From Gammaproteobacteria bacterium (GTDB taxonomy: Bacteria; Pseudomonadota; Gammaproteobacteria; Pseudomonadales; Halieaceae), in assembly GCA_030426545.1 (NCBI GenBank), contig JAUHYL010000008.1:1-64000 (forward strand): DNA of 64,000 bases. Reading direction: 5' to 3'. The notes under the pieces were generated by a model. It saw only the letters and a program-made list of their open reading frames with translations, searched no databases and was not told the DNA's origin. Positions 21,266 to 30,514 of the stretch are shown here, in pieces; within the stretch, counting starts at the first letter, position 1; each line of letters begins with the position of its first letter. The position numbers and the translations under genes were made by a program.

Positions 21266-22366
21266 ATGAAACTCTACTCCGGCTTCACACAAGCTATCGT
21301 TTTGGGCGCTACCGCACTTTGCAGTGGCCTCGCGCACGCTGACCTGATCGACCCCACGAGCTTCTCCGCCAACCTCGCCGTGGGAGAAAGCATCACCATC
21401 AGTAAAACGGTCATCGTCGAGGCAGATCCTTCGTTTCCTTCGCCGGGCGAAGCCATGGTAGACCTGATGTTCATGTTCGACGTATCAGGAAGCATGGGCG
21501 GTGAAATACGCGATGCCCAGTTGGTTGCAACGCAGGCCCTGGACGAATTGGCTATCCAATATGACTTGATGACAGGCATGGGGTGGTATTCTGATCCGCA
21601 GTTCAATGGTGTGCACGCAGACCTGAACAGCACCAACACGCAGGCAAGTTCCGGGCTGGCTGATTTGTGGGATGCAGGCTCCTGTACCGTGGCAGGGATA
21701 AACATCGGCTGTGGCGGGGACAAACCCGAAGTGGGTTTCGATGCCATCGCCGACGCCGCCAACAACGCCAGTTGGCGGGACGGCTCGGAGCGTTTCATCT
21801 TTGCGCTGGGGGATGCGGGTTATAAGTCAGCCGGCGAAAACAACGCCAGCACTGCAGCGGCACTGGCAGCCAATGACATTACCTTGCTGGGTTTGACCTA
21901 CGACCCCGATTTTTCAGTTTCCGTACAGAATCTCATTGATGCCAGTGGTATTGAGGGCCGTGTTGCAACCCAGGGCCTGCGTATGGCGGAATTGATCGCT
22001 GAAAAGGCCGTAGGCCGATACAACCGCGTCACCATTGACGACCTGTTGGGCGGTTTGCCGGGCGTGGAAGTCAGCGTAGTGTGTACGGAAGCTGATCCGG
22101 GCTTCGACGGTGAGGGCCGGTGCGCAGGCGATACAGCAAGAGGCGCGTTCGACCGCACCGTAGATCGCAGCTTTATCTTCGACGTTACGTTCACCGCGTT
22201 GAAAACCGGCGTGTACGAGTTCGACACCTTCGGTTTGGTGAATGGCAAGACGGTGGCATCCGAGCGTGACCGCATCTCGGTGGGCAACGTTCCGTCACCC
22301 GGAACGTTTTTACTACTGGGCCTTGGCCTGGTCGCGCTGGTCACACGGCGCACACGCCAGGTCTAG
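21266..22366 (+). CDS. VWA domain protein with PEP-CTERM-like sorting signal
   Basis: Signal peptide; 'MFMFDVSGSMGGEIRDAQ' MIDAS; C-terminal 'VPSPGTFLLLGLGLVALVTRRTRQV'; start set at MKLYSGF. Confidence 0.85.
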   Translation: MKLYSGFTQAIVLGATALCSGLAHADLIDPTSFSANLAVGESITISKTVIVEADPSFPSPGEAMVDLMFMFDVSGSMGGEIRDAQLVATQALDELAIQYDLMTGMGWYSDPQFNGVHADLNSTNTQASSGLADLWDAGSCTVAGINIGCGGDKPEVGFDAIADAANNASWRDGSERFIFALGDAGYKSAGENNASTAAALAANDITLLGLTYDPDFSVSVQNLIDASGIEGRVATQGLRMAELIAEKAVGRYNRVTIDDLLGGLPGVEVSVVCTEADPGFDGEGRCAGDTARGAFDRTVDRSFIFDVTFTALKTGVYEFDTFGLVNGKTVASERDRISVGNVPSPGTFLLLGLGLVALVTRRTRQV

Positions 22367-22376
22367 GCGATGTTGA

Positions 22377-23162
22377 TCACAATTGCGGCGCAGTCGGGTT
22401 TACCTTGCCGGCGCTGCTCCCGCCATCAGCGATAAACTCCGCTCCAGTGCTGTAACTGGCCTGGTCGCTGGCCAGGAAGCAGATCATGTTAGCGATTTCT
22501 GCGGGCATACCCACGCGCGGCAGCGCGGCGTCTTGATAAAAACTGCTGGCTTCCTCAACACTGATCAGGTCTGAGGCGTGCATTGTTGTATAGACACCGC
22601 CAGGATGAACACTGTTGACTCGAATTCCGTAGCGCCCCATTTCAATCGCCGCCGCCTTGGTCATACCACGCACTGCCCACTTCGTCGCAGAATAGGCGAC
22701 CAGACTGTTCATAGAGAGCAAGCCGTCGATGGATGAGACGTTGATAATGGATCCGCCGCCCGAATCCTTCATCGCGGGGAAGACACTTTGCATGCCCAGC
22801 AGCACCCCTAGCTGGTTGACCCGGACACATTGCATGAACTGCTCCTCGGTCGTGTCAACCACCGTGGCCTGGATCAGAGTGGCCGCATTGTTCACCAGCA
22901 CGGCTACCGGGCCGAGAGACTCGGCCAAATCTACAATGGCATCCCAGTCATTCTGGCGCGTAACGTCCTGCGGCTGAAAATGCACACGTTCACCGAGTTC
23001 ATCAGCCAGCGCCTGTCCCGCATCGACCAGCAGATCACCAATAACGACAACTGCGCCACTGCCGTGCAAGGCGCGCACCGTTGCCTCTCCAATCCCGCGG
23101 GCACCGCCGGTGACAATGGCCACCACGCCCCGCAGGCTGTCGTAGGTTGCCGACTGGATCAT
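22377..23162 (-). CDS. SDR family oxidoreductase
   Basis: 'VAIVTGGARGIGEATVRAL', 'VLVNNAA', 'YSATKWAVRGMTK'. Confidence 0.92.
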   Translation of the reverse strand: MIQSATYDSLRGVVAIVTGGARGIGEATVRALHGSGAVVVIGDLLVDAGQALADELGERVHFQPQDVTRQNDWDAIVDLAESLGPVAVLVNNAATLIQATVVDTTEEQFMQCVRVNQLGVLLGMQSVFPAMKDSGGGSIINVSSIDGLLSMNSLVAYSATKWAVRGMTKAAAIEMGRYGIRVNSVHPGGVYTTMHASDLISVEEASSFYQDAALPRVGMPAEIANMICFLASDQASYSTGAEFIADGGSSAGKVNPTAPQL

Positions 23163-23230
23163 AGCTGTTCCCCTGAACTGACGTAGAAGAGAATCATCGT
23201 GAAACTCCCGTAACCGGTGCAGGCATGCAC

Positions 23231-24100
23231 CTACTGAAAGTGCGGAAAAATGTCAGCGGCAAACTGCCTGATCCCGTCGACTTTCTGTTCCAGCGTCGGG
23301 TTGTCGCCGTGGTAGAACAGCCATGGCATGGTCAGCAGATGCGTGACTCCGCCCGCGGCGAGGCGCCGATACCCGTCCACTTCCCAGGCATCGGATGCGG
23401 ATGCCATCACGGAGAAATCCTGCTCGCCTCTGCCGTACTCCTGCCTATAGCCATTGATCGCTGCAACGGTATCAATAATCTCATCGCTGCTTTGCAGGTC
23501 CGACAACCAGCCGTCGCCCAGGCGCGCGGCGCGCCGATGGGCGGCACTGGATATCCCGCCTACCCAAATGGGGATATGAGCCCGTGGCGCAGGGTTCATC
23601 TCCAGGCGATCAAACTGGTAGAAATCGCCCTGAAAATCTACCATCTCACCGGTCCACAAGCGTCTTAGTATCTCGATCATCTCGTTGCAGCGCTTACCGC
23701 GGTTGTGGAAGTCCTGCTCCATCAGCGCATACTCGTCTTTGCTCCAACCGACACCAATGGTCAATGTCACGCGATCTCCAGACATGGCGGCCGCAGTAGC
23801 GACCGCTTTGGCCACCAGGAAGGGGTTGCGGATTGGCAATACAAACACGTTATTGGTGAAGTGGATACGCTTGGTGACTGCCGCGCACGCACCGATTGCC
23901 ACCCACGGATCCGGCCAGTCTGTGAAGGCCTCCCAACGGCGCTGCCCGTTTTCGGTATACGGGTAAGGGTTGCTGATCGTTTCCGGATGGACGATGTGAT
24001 CCGAGAAGGAAATCGCATGCCAGCCCGACTCATCAGCCGCACGTGCCAGCGGAATCAGTTCGTCTACTTGGTTGAACGCCATGGGAATCACAAATTTCAC
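23231..24100 (-). CDS. LLM class flavin/F420-dependent oxidoreductase
   Basis: 'MKFVIPMAFNQVDELIPLARAADESGWHAISFSDHIVHPE', 'RVTLTIGVGWSKDEYALMEQDFHNRGKRCNEMIEILRRLWTGE'. Confidence 0.9.
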   Translation of the reverse strand: MKFVIPMAFNQVDELIPLARAADESGWHAISFSDHIVHPETISNPYPYTENGQRRWEAFTDWPDPWVAIGACAAVTKRIHFTNNVFVLPIRNPFLVAKAVATAAAMSGDRVTLTIGVGWSKDEYALMEQDFHNRGKRCNEMIEILRRLWTGEMVDFQGDFYQFDRLEMNPAPRAHIPIWVGGISSAAHRRAARLGDGWLSDLQSSDEIIDTVAAINGYRQEYGRGEQDFSVMASASDAWEVDGYRRLAAGGVTHLLTMPWLFYHGDNPTLEQKVDGIRQFAADIFPHFQ

Positions 24101-24214
24101 TACTCACCCTCCGATGTATCCGCTACAAAACCAGGCTCGCAACCAACAGCATGCGGGCCGTTATACACAGCCAAATGGCAGAACAAGAAAACCTATGGCG
24201 TTCATCCTACGAGA

Positions 24215-24238
24215 TTTGCTACGGATAACCGTAGCAAA
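24215..24238. promoter_or_regulatory. 24-bp perfect inverted repeat upstream of the LLM oxidoreductase gene
   Basis: TTTGCTACGG-ATAA-CCGTAGCAAA. Confidence 0.5.
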
Positions 24239-24306
24239 AAACCGGGTGATTCATACCCTCGGTGTTCACGCTGGCAGAGTACCAGCGCCCCCTCACCCGA
24301 CCGAAT

Positions 24307-26673
24307 CTAGAAGAAGTGGTACCGCAGGGAAGCCCCGTAGCGACGCCCGGGAACGTGGTCGAGCAAGCTCATCATCCCTGGGCTGCTCAGTGTGACGTTG
24401 GTGAAAAAAATGTCATCTTCGTTCTCGATATTCTCCACGAAGAGTTCAACCTGGTAGTGGCCCGACGCGCTAGTCCATTGTGTGCGGAAATCGGAGAGCG
24501 TATGTGATTTCACTTCGTCTATACCAAGATTCTGCGGACGTGCATAGAAACTGTCGCGGTAGGTCGAGCGCAGTGTGAACAGCAACTCACCGCTATCCTG
24601 CAGGGCAATTGTGTACTGACCAGTGAAACTTGCCGACCACTCGGGAGCATCTGGTAGATCATTGCCTGACAGATCCTGCGGCTTCTCCTGTGAACAACCG
24701 GGGTCCGCGTCTGTCGAGGGCGCGTAGGGATCCTGCGCACAGAAGTCCTCAAACTCACTGGAAAGATAGCCCAGGGACGCCGTCAACATAAGATTGTCCA
24801 ACGGCAGGTAGCGCAGATCGGCTTCGACACCAAAAATTGAAGCGTCGGCAGCATTTTCAACCAGGGGCAGTGCATCCAACAACTGCGTGATCTGTAGATC
24901 CGTGTAATCGTAGTAGAAGGCTGCGGCATTGAATTGCAGTGTGTTCTCCAGCCAGCGAGACTTCAGACCAACCTCGTATGCATCCAGTAATTCGGGCTCC
25001 ACCTTGCCCACATCACCACTGGCGATCTGTTGCAGCTTGCCGGCCTTGTATCCCCTGGAATATTTCGCATAAACCATGGCAGCGTCACTCAGTTCCCAGC
25101 GGGCACCAAATTCACCCGTGGTTTCGGAGAAGGATTCGTCTCCCTCGAACGCACCGGCGCCGATGTCCAGTGCCAGTGGGAATGACGCGCCGGGGGAACC
25201 AATGGGAAATGCCGTGGTGGTATTGAGCACTTGTTCGCCGGAAAAGGCCGTCTCATCCCAGTTCTGACGCACACCACCGAAAAGAACTATCCCCGTCGCA
25301 CCTTCAAAAAACCGCCCCAGATCCGCTTCGAGGTTGAGATACACGGCACTGGCTTTATTATCTGTGCTTTGTGGTGATGTGCCTGTCAATGATATCGCCA
25401 GGCCACTGTCCAGCGCGGTCCCTTCCAGCGCAACCTCAACGTCCATGTCGAATTCTGAATAGAACGCTCCAAAAATCCATTGCACCGCCTGATCACCAGC
25501 CGAACTGAACCGAAGTTCCGCCGTCGCCTGCTCCCGCGAGAACGCATTGAACGTATCGAGCAGCGGCAATTCGGTGCCATCAGAATCGACAAGAATATCG
25601 TTTTCGCTATCGCTGTATCCCGCTATCAGAAATACTTCGGTATCCCCCAGGCCGGCAAAATTCTCGAGACGCCAGGTCAAGTCTCCATCGATTCTGTTAA
25701 GTTCAGCGCCGCCCTGATCCAGAAATTCCGACCTCGTAACAGAGACATTGCGGCCTATAATATTCGAGTTGACCTCACGTACGTCATCGTTGGATATCGC
25801 ACTGCCGCCAAGAGATTCCAGTAGCCCGCTCTGACGGATTTCAATGGGGACAGAGTTAACCTGCGCATTCTTGTTGTCTTTGGAATAGATGTAGCGCAAA
25901 CCCGTTGACACATCGTCGGTCAGGTCCGAGGTCAGATACAGACGGTACCACTCCCGCTCGCGGGCATTGGGGTCATTGTCGTCTGACGCAGACAAATTGT
26001 CGTAGGTTGCGGCTCGGTCGTCGTAAGCAAATGCCGCCCGCGCAAGCAACTTTCTGCCAGCTATCGGTGCATTAACAAAGCCTCGCAGTAGCTGTCCATC
26101 GTCTCCGTCTTCCACTTGATACCATTGGTAATCCAGGGAACCGCCCCATTCTTCTTCCGGCTTCTGCCAGCGCACATCAATGGCACCCGCGGTCGCATTA
26201 CGGCCAAATACTGTGCCCGATGGACCACGCAACACTTCGATCGAAGCGATATCGTAATAGGGAAACGTAACACCCGTTTCCGCGATAAACAGGCCGTTCT
26301 CATGTTGCGCAACGGGCTGAGGCGCATTACTGCCTTGAAACCCTGCCGCTGCAACACCCCGGATACTCAGCTTCTCCGGGGTTTTTGCAACCACATTGGG
26401 AATATTGTTTGCCACGTCAGCCACGCTTAGTATGTTCAACTCTTCGACAGTGCTTCTGGCAAGTGGCACAACGGAGGACGCGATGTCCTGTAGCGACTCC
26501 TCGCGTTTTGATACAGTAACGAGAACTTCTTCAAGCACACGCTCTTCGCCCTCGTATTGGTACCGGGCACCAGACTGCGCCTGTGCAGGCAGGTTGGTCA
26601 GCGCACCTGCGCCAATGGCAAATGCGGTGAAAAGGGACGTTCTTATTGAGGCTTTCATCATCGGTTCACCCAT
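24307..26673 (-). CDS. TonB-dependent receptor
   Basis: Signal peptide, plug 'IEVLRGPSGTVFGRNATAGAIDV', C-terminal 'RYGASLRYHFF' beta-barrel end. Confidence 0.95.
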   Translation of the reverse strand: MGEPMMKASIRTSLFTAFAIGAGALTNLPAQAQSGARYQYEGEERVLEEVLVTVSKREESLQDIASSVVPLARSTVEELNILSVADVANNIPNVVAKTPEKLSIRGVAAAGFQGSNAPQPVAQHENGLFIAETGVTFPYYDIASIEVLRGPSGTVFGRNATAGAIDVRWQKPEEEWGGSLDYQWYQVEDGDDGQLLRGFVNAPIAGRKLLARAAFAYDDRAATYDNLSASDDNDPNAREREWYRLYLTSDLTDDVSTGLRYIYSKDNKNAQVNSVPIEIRQSGLLESLGGSAISNDDVREVNSNIIGRNVSVTRSEFLDQGGAELNRIDGDLTWRLENFAGLGDTEVFLIAGYSDSENDILVDSDGTELPLLDTFNAFSREQATAELRFSSAGDQAVQWIFGAFYSEFDMDVEVALEGTALDSGLAISLTGTSPQSTDNKASAVYLNLEADLGRFFEGATGIVLFGGVRQNWDETAFSGEQVLNTTTAFPIGSPGASFPLALDIGAGAFEGDESFSETTGEFGARWELSDAAMVYAKYSRGYKAGKLQQIASGDVGKVEPELLDAYEVGLKSRWLENTLQFNAAAFYYDYTDLQITQLLDALPLVENAADASIFGVEADLRYLPLDNLMLTASLGYLSSEFEDFCAQDPYAPSTDADPGCSQEKPQDLSGNDLPDAPEWSASFTGQYTIALQDSGELLFTLRSTYRDSFYARPQNLGIDEVKSHTLSDFRTQWTSASGHYQVELFVENIENEDDIFFTNVTLSSPGMMSLLDHVPGRRYGASLRYHFF

Positions 26674-26740
26674 CTTGTTTCGCTGTTTGCATTAGGCAGG
26701 CTATGGTGTGCCCTGGAGGGCCATGTAGGTTTTTGCGCTA

Positions 26741-27520
26741 TCAGGGCATATACTCCCCGCCGTTGACATCCAGACTGGCGCCAGTCACAGCGCGCGACAG
26801 AGGTGAGGCAAAAAACAGTACAGCGCCCGCGCAATCCGCATCTTCGGGAATGTCTCCCAACGGTATGCCTGATGCCACTTCAGCCCTGAGGTCCGCAAGC
26901 TCGCAACCACGCGCCTCAGCAGCCACTGTCAGGCTACGTTCAACCGCATCACCCCACATCCAGCCCATCATCACAGAATTGACACGTACACCGTGCGGCC
27001 CCAGCTCAACGGCGAGCGACTTTGACGCCGCACTCAATGCGCCCTTGGATGCGACATACGCGCTCTGGTTGGGCAAGGGTTTACGCACCACCATGGAATT
27101 GACGTTGACAACAGAAGCGCTGGATGAGGCTTTCAAATGCGGCAATGCAGCCCGGATCAGGCGCAGTGCACCGAAAAGATTGACATCCAGTGGGGCCTGC
27201 CAGGTGGAAAAGTCGGCTTCATCGAAAGGTTCGTAAGGCCCTGGGTCGTAGGCAGAATTGATCAGCACATCGATACCGCCAAACCTGGACACTGCTTCAC
27301 TGATCAGGTGAGCGCATTGTTTATCATCGGTAACATCGGTAACGACTGCATGCAGCCGACCCCGCTCACTTTCCAACTGGTTACCCAGATCGTCCATGAA
27401 CGCCTGACGCCTGCACGCCATCACCACGTTCGCGCCCTGCGCAAGCGCAGCGCGCACCATTTCTTGACCGAGCCCCGGACCAACGCCGGAAATGACTACA
27501 ACCAGACCGTCAAGCAGCAT
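26741..27520 (-). CDS. SDR family oxidoreductase
   Basis: 'VVVISGVGPGLGQEMVRAALAQGANVVMACR', 'VLINSAYD', 'YVASKGALSAASKSLAVELGPHGVRVNSV'. Confidence 0.92.
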   Translation of the reverse strand: MLLDGLVVVISGVGPGLGQEMVRAALAQGANVVMACRRQAFMDDLGNQLESERGRLHAVVTDVTDDKQCAHLISEAVSRFGGIDVLINSAYDPGPYEPFDEADFSTWQAPLDVNLFGALRLIRAALPHLKASSSASVVNVNSMVVRKPLPNQSAYVASKGALSAASKSLAVELGPHGVRVNSVMMGWMWGDAVERSLTVAAEARGCELADLRAEVASGIPLGDIPEDADCAGAVLFFASPLSRAVTGASLDVNGGEYMP

Positions 27521-27522
27521 GG

Positions 27523-28071
27523 TCAGCCGCCCTCCCCGTCCAGTTTCATGGGCGCCATTTCCCTGGCTTCTGCTTCACGCGCCGCCAGCGTCGCCAGGTA
27601 GTCTGCACTTTGGGCGTCCCAGGCCTCCTTGGCTGCTTTCCAGGATTCCATACCCTTTTCCAGTTCGATCGGGTTAAACACGGTTTCCACATAGTGGAAC
27701 ATGCCTTCGCCACGGTACTTCAGGAGTACGAACATACGACCCTGGTGAACGCTGCCGTCACCTGGATCGGTGAATCTCGCCCACCACAGGGACCACACCC
27801 AGGCCCTATCCTCATCGATTGCGTAATCTTCCACCGGGAAACGATTGAGTCTCACCCAGGGCGTTTCACGGGTCTGGTGCATGACATCACTGACCGCGGT
27901 CAGAATACCCTCACGCTTACCACGGCGCCCCAGCACACAGCAGTAGAGGGTCGCATCGGGTGCCAGCGCCTTGCCGAACTCACTCCAATCGGTGCTGCGA
28001 GCCGCCCGGTTAAGCGCATCGTGGTAACCCCAGAATGCGTTGTCGATTTCTTCACGTGTAAACTTGCTCAT
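27523..28071 (-). CDS. NTF2/SnoaL-like family protein
   Basis: 'MSKFTREEIDNAFWGYHDALNRAARSTDWSEFGKALAPDATLYCCV' alpha+beta cone-fold pattern; paralogous to the next gene. Confidence 0.75.
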   Translation of the reverse strand: MSKFTREEIDNAFWGYHDALNRAARSTDWSEFGKALAPDATLYCCVLGRRGKREGILTAVSDVMHQTRETPWVRLNRFPVEDYAIDEDRAWVWSLWWARFTDPGDGSVHQGRMFVLLKYRGEGMFHYVETVFNPIELEKGMESWKAAKEAWDAQSADYLATLAAREAEAREMAPMKLDGEGG

Positions 28072-28075
28072 CAGG

Positions 28076-28663
28076 CTATTTCTCCGACTCGAGAGGGATT
28101 TCTGCGAACTCTCGGGCTTTAGCCGCCTGCTCTGCCCGACGCTGTGTGTCGGCTACAGCACTCTCTTTGTGCTTGTTCCACACCGGCAGCCAACGCTCCA
28201 TCATGTCGAGGAATTCCTGCGGGTTGTACACGTCCTCTTCATAGGAAAACTGGCCGTTTCCTGCGTACTTGAACAAATTGAAGCAGTTGGACTGGTGTAC
28301 CGAGCCGTCGCCGGGATCATCCATCCGGTTCCAGATCAAGGCCCACACCCAGCCGCGCTCCTCATCAATGAAATAGGCTTCAACCGGATACTGGTTACAC
28401 ATTACCCAGGGATCGGAGACTACGCCGTTATCCCGCGTTTCCTCGGCCAGCTCCTCGTTTCCGCTCAGGTGCATCACTGCGCTCATGTTGCGAACAATCG
28501 CATCACGCCCAGCCCACTCGCCGAGGTTTCGCTCGATGTACGTACAGTTTTCAGTAAACATGTTGCCCCAGATCGACCAGTCGCCGGAGCGCGCTGCCTT
28601 TAACCCTGCCTCCTGATATTTCTTGAAGGCATCATCAATCTCTTCCCTACTCCATCGCGGCAT
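28076..28663 (-). CDS. NTF2/SnoaL-like family protein
   Basis: 'MPRWSREEIDDAFKKYQEAGLKAARSGDWSIWGNMFTENCTYIERNLGEWAGRDAI'. Confidence 0.75.
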   Translation of the reverse strand: MPRWSREEIDDAFKKYQEAGLKAARSGDWSIWGNMFTENCTYIERNLGEWAGRDAIVRNMSAVMHLSGNEELAEETRDNGVVSDPWVMCNQYPVEAYFIDEERGWVWALIWNRMDDPGDGSVHQSNCFNLFKYAGNGQFSYEEDVYNPQEFLDMMERWLPVWNKHKESAVADTQRRAEQAAKAREFAEIPLESEK

Positions 28664-28694
28664 GGCATTCCTCCTTGAGGGCGGCCTGTTTATT

Positions 28695-28720
28695 ATATGA
28701 ATCTGTATTCAGGTTCATAT
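28695..28720. promoter_or_regulatory. Candidate TetR operator (26-bp imperfect palindrome)
   Basis: ATATGAATCTGTATTCAGGTTCATAT, 11 of 13 pairs complementary, between divergent NTF2-like and TetR genes. Confidence 0.6.
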
Positions 28721-28769
28721 TATAGCGTGCTAGTATTTTGTCAACACAAAGAACCGGACCCCAATCAGC

Positions 28770-29420
28770 ATGCACGCGAAACGAAAAACACAGGCCAGGA
28801 AAGACCTGTACGAACCGAAACAGAAGCGCAGCCGCGAGAAGTACGAGCGCGTTATTCGCGCAAGCTACGCGCTGGCCTCCGAGGTAGGTTTCGAGGGCCT
28901 GACGCTGGCCAAAATCGCAAAGCGGGCGGGTATTGCACCCAGCACCGTCTACACCCGATTTGAAGACAAAGAGGCACTGCTGCACGTGCTGCATACCAAA
29001 GCCACGGAACAGAGCCTGCAGGAAATTTCCACTGCCTTTGAGCGGCTGCGTCAAGAGGACATGCCTTTGAAGGACATACTGAAGGCAACGATAGAGCGCT
29101 CGCTGCAGATCACCGACGAAATCGCCGGCTTTCAAAAGGCCTGTTACCAACGCGCCCTGTCCGACCCGGTTTTCGCTAAACGCGAGGCCACCGTTCGTGA
29201 AACGCTCAAGCAGCATGTGCAAGAGTTATTCGAAGAACGCCGAAGTGAAATCGGACACAGCAACATCAACATTTGCGCCCAGTTTTTTGTAGCGATGTAC
29301 ACCAGTGTTATCACTGAGCATTTCATGACGCGGGATTTTCCCGTTGAGTCCATGAGCAATAAGCAGGTCGCGCGTGAGTTGGTGTCTGCATGCGCTGCCT
29401 ATCTCAAGCTGGAGGACTAA
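28770..29420 (+). CDS. TetR/AcrR family transcriptional regulator
   Basis: 'RVIRASYALASEVGFEGLTLAKIAKRAGIAPSTVYTRFEDKEALL' HTH. Confidence 0.93.
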   Translation: MHAKRKTQARKDLYEPKQKRSREKYERVIRASYALASEVGFEGLTLAKIAKRAGIAPSTVYTRFEDKEALLHVLHTKATEQSLQEISTAFERLRQEDMPLKDILKATIERSLQITDEIAGFQKACYQRALSDPVFAKREATVRETLKQHVQELFEERRSEIGHSNINICAQFFVAMYTSVITEHFMTRDFPVESMSNKQVARELVSACAAYLKLED

Positions 29421-29422
29421 CC

Positions 29423-29896
29423 ATGCAAGATACGATTGTCTCGCACGTGGGTATTTGCACCCAGGACATCAACCGATCTATAGCGTTCTACCGTGGCGCG
29501 CTCGGATTTACGGAGGTCAGCAAGACAGCTGTTGGCCCTGAGATTGGGCCATTGATAGAAATCGACTCGCCGCAACTTTACCTGCGTTCACACTTTCTGG
29601 AGCGTGAACATTTCAGGCTTGAGCTGATGCAGTTCGATCACCCGCCCGCGGAAGGCAATGACTCGCCAGACGCTTTCAACACGCTCGGCCTGACGCACCT
29701 GGCAATTCGTGTCGAAGACATTGAACAAACAGCCGAACTTGCCGAGAAGTTCGGAGGTCGAGTACTTTCCCATACAGAAGTCTCAGAAGAATCATTGGGC
29801 GTGAAGCTGATCTATATACTTGATCCCGACGGCGTTCGTATCGAGTTGATGAAGGTTCCCGGAGACCCCAGAGTCGCACCCGGGGAGCCGGTTTGA
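29423..29896 (+). CDS. VOC (glyoxalase/dioxygenase) family protein
   Basis: 'VSHVGICTQDINRSIAFYRGALGFTEV', 'LTHLAIRVEDIEQTAELAEKFGG', 'YILDPDGVRIELM'; start at MQDTIV. Confidence 0.92.
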   Translation: MQDTIVSHVGICTQDINRSIAFYRGALGFTEVSKTAVGPEIGPLIEIDSPQLYLRSHFLEREHFRLELMQFDHPPAEGNDSPDAFNTLGLTHLAIRVEDIEQTAELAEKFGGRVLSHTEVSEESLGVKLIYILDPDGVRIELMKVPGDPRVAPGEPV

Positions 29897-29998
29897 ACGC
29901 CGACAAGCCAGGCACCGCGAAAACCAGCCTCCAGGCGACCTGCTTTGCACGCGTTTTGTAAATAGGTATGCTCAGGCCTGCATCAAGGGCATACATCC

Positions 29999-30295
29999 GT
30001 GACGGACCAGCATCACACCAAGCGAGACGCTATTGACGGGAGACTACCGCCCGGCACTTTGCTGCACTTTACGGACCCGGAATACACGGCTCCCACTGCT
30101 GAAGATGTACGAGCCCTCAAGGAAATCAGCGGACTGACAGGGCGCGAACTGTGTGCACTGGTCGGACTTGAGGACACTCGCACCTGGCGCCGATGGTCTC
30201 AGGAAGCCAGGGCCCCGGCAGGTAAACAGATCCCCTACTCCGCGTGGCGATTGTTGCTATTCGAGCTTGGGCTAGTTGACAAGCGAAGCATCTGA
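29999..30295 (+). CDS. Small XRE-like HTH protein
   Basis: 'TAEDVRALKEISGLTGRELCALVGLEDTRTWRRWSQEARAPAGKQIPYSAWRLLLFELGLV'; GTG start. Confidence 0.65.
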   Translation: MTDQHHTKRDAIDGRLPPGTLLHFTDPEYTAPTAEDVRALKEISGLTGRELCALVGLEDTRTWRRWSQEARAPAGKQIPYSAWRLLLFELGLVDKRSI

Positions 30296-30514
30296 ACTGC
30301 ATCGGTTATACCGCCTGTTCACCTGGATTAGTGCCTGTCGATTTTCCCAGTCTCACGCCAGCCTATCATTGAAAAAAGTCCACACATTTCCCTACTCTAC
30401 CTTACTTTTTTGGTAGTGTTGCTAGCTCAAACGGGCTCACGCCCCATTCTTGATTAGGACGGAATAAGGCCAACAGCCCGGGGCCGATTCTGACCCGCTG
30501 CCGAAGAGGTATTC

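Noticed and set aside
24215-24238. Hairpin as a transcription terminator for the TonB receptor gene
   Set aside because: On the minus-strand transcript the T-run precedes the stem, and only AAATC follows it.
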